From NCBI GenBank assembly GCA_958496175.1, contig OY292280.1:434001-498000 (forward strand): a stretch of DNA of 64,000 nt, given 5' to 3'. Within the stretch, counting starts at the first letter, position 1. Each line of letters starts with the position of its first letter. The stretch comes from Sisyra terminalis (lineage: Eukaryota > Arthropoda > Insecta > Neuroptera > Sisyridae). Both the position numbers and the translations under genes were made by a program. The notes beneath the pieces are model-generated. The model was given only the letters and a program-made list of their open reading frames with translations. It made no database searches and had not been told where the DNA came from. Shown here one piece after another: positions 62,397-64,000 of this stretch.

Positions 62397-64000
62397 GAGA
62401 AAAAGTTTCGTGAACTGCATCAACGAACACCTGCACACTTTCAACCGGAGCATCTGGATAAATTCCATGCCCTAAATTGGCAATGTATCTTCCTTTTCCG
62501 AAGGATTTGACCATTTTAATGGCGCGATTTCGCAACTCTTTCGGTTCACTATACAGAGCTGTAGGATCTAGATTCCCCTGGAGGGTAACATTAGGACCAA
62601 CAATATCTCGTGCTAGTTCTATAGGCGTTGTCCAGTCTAGACCTAAAACATCAAAGCCAAGTTGACTTTGTTGTTTCAAACAAAACAGTCCACCTTTACA
62701 AAATAAAACCTAGAAATTAAATTATGTTTTTAAAAAGTAAAAAATTATTACAAATAATTTATATTACAAAAGGAACAGGTTCTAGTCCAGCTAATTCACA
62801 CTGTTTTTTGACTGAACTTGAAATTAGTTTTAGTTTCGGAGCTAAAAACTTGTCAAACAACTCTGGTGATAAATATTCGCAGTGTGATTCGAAAAGTTGC
62901 AATAATTGAGCTCCTGATTTTACTTGCATAACCAAATAGTCGATTGTAGCTTGGGTTAGAAGATTAAGCAAAGTTTCGCTGGCTTCTGGATATTTGTAGA
63001 GCCATTTTTTGCTTTTTGACATCGTTTTGCTGCCTCCTCCTTCGATCATGTACGACATTATAGTCCACTGAAATAAATATTTTGAAAATTTCTCTAAGAA
63101 TAACATAAACTGCTCATAAGCATAGGAAGTCATGGAAATTTTAACGGCAACAGATGATCTCATATAATGCCGATCGGATATCGACATATAATATCGACTC
63201 TTTTTTAAACTTTCATCGATATTTTCAGGTCGTAGTTAAAAGTGCATTGTGCAGCAGTAAAACTTCCTGAAAAGTAGTTGTTAACACGGGGTGCGTACTA
63301 TCATGAAACGTTACTATATGACATCAATAGCATTGCTCCTATGACTAGTAAATGGTTTAAGAAATTTACTAATTATTTAAAATATTACTGAAACTTACAG
63401 GTCCGCCTGCAAATCCAAACAAAGGTACTTGGCCTTCTAAACGTTTTCGAGTTAAAGTAATTGCATCACCCACATATTGAAGTCGACTTATTGCACCTTC
63501 TACTTGCAACCGATCTAAATCACTTGGTTCAATTAACGGTTGAGGAAGAGATGGACCCTGTAATCAATATATAAAATCAGTCAAACTTTCAACCACATAA
63601 ATAATTAAATTTTAAATATAAATGCAAGGCGTATATCGATTACCAAATTTCAATAGCTTATTGAATCTTGGCATCATATTGATTTAAACAAACGAAGGAT
63701 CAGTCGTAGAAAGAATGATGCTTGACAATTGAAATTCGTAAGAGACTGTGACTTTTTGTCGAAACTATATTGGGTATGCTAGTTTAATTATCTAATATAT
63801 TACCACTCCAGGAAGCATAACAACTTCCAAGCCAAGTGCTTGCGGAATGACTAGAATATCCGAGAAGATAATGGCAGCATCCAACTTATACCTTCGAATT
63901 GGCATTAAAGTAACTTCGCATGCATATTCAGGTGTGCGACAAATTGTGAAAAAGTCATGTTTTTGACGAAACTGCTGAAATTCCGGAAGATATCGGCCAG
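62392..64000 (-). CDS. UROD: Uroporphyrinogen decarboxylase, 5'-partial
   Basis: Visible exons are 64000-63804 (continuing past the window), 63557-63399, 63067-62768 and 62709-62392, encoding the last 324 or so residues of an enzyme of about 360. The visible part begins in the conserved GRYLPEF just after the substrate-binding arginines, which lie outside. It contains the catalytic Asp in [14 protein letters not shown], the active-site Tyr in MSYMIEGGG, the LFESH loop with the pocket Ser, [19 protein letters not shown] and the pocket His in [15 protein letters not shown] is a cytosolic homodimer that removes four acetate carboxyls from uroporphyrinogen III, the fifth step of haem synthesis. 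It converges on MON2. No sign of damage in the visible part. Confidence 0.97.
63311..63363 (+). repeat. Dispersed repeat, copy C (short), in a UROD intron
   Basis: TTACTATATGACATCAATAG followed by CATTGCTCCTATGACTAGTA and AATGG matches the order of blocks at 34519 and 37966. Confidence 0.45.

Overview
The window is AT-rich animal nuclear DNA (roughly two-thirds A+T by eye). Its genes are interrupted by canonical GT-AG introns, many only 48-70 nt long, and almost all proteins belong to well-known bilaterian families. The content (KANK, a single Lid-like KDM5 with three PHD fingers, a short golgin-245, a single CDC14, MON2) fits an ecdysozoan, most likely an arthropod. I cannot name the species. 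There are no bacterial operons, CRISPR arrays, prophages or recognisable tRNA/rRNA genes.

Layout. 105-3829 (+) KANK scaffold, 5' end outside the window. 5236-7320 (+) cytoplasmic poly(A)-binding protein behind an A-rich leader. 8482-14483 (-) golgin-245/97-type GRIP golgin. 16699-19041 (-) arfaptin. 19943-22553 (+) CDC14 phosphatase, divergent from arfaptin. 22737-22938 (-) orphan terminal exon of an unidentified gene. 25565-28346 (-) eIF2D. 28347-35217 gene-poor and rich in small inverted-repeat transposons. 35218-36429 (-) GOLPH3. 36430-40238 gene-poor. 40239-48474 (-) KDM5/Lid histone demethylase. 50177-53380 (-) DDX51 helicase. 54284-61721 (+) MON2, divergent from DDX51. 62392-64000 (-) uroporphyrinogen decarboxylase, 5' end outside the window.

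I rebuilt every exon chain by hand from splice sites and reading-frame phase. Apart from the two edge genes and the orphan exon, each model runs from ATG to stop with every junction in frame, at lengths usual for the family: PABP 641 aa, golgin 1119, arfaptin 330, CDC14 570, eIF2D 550, GOLPH3 290, KDM5 1530, DDX51 592, MON2 1682.

Functionally, four of the eleven recognised genes act at the trans-Golgi (golgin-245, arfaptin, GOLPH3, MON2), and three of these are tied to the Arl1 GTPase network. Others serve translation or ribosome assembly (PABP, eIF2D, DDX51), chromatin (KDM5), the cell cycle (CDC14), adhesion and cytoskeleton (KANK) and haem synthesis (UROD). I found no wholly new system. 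The points most worth checking are an array of TQT-type motifs in KANK resembling multivalent dynein light chain (LC8) sites, the A-rich PABP leader, the trans-Golgi cluster, the orphan exon, stop-free mini-introns, and several MITE families, some with clear target-site duplications.
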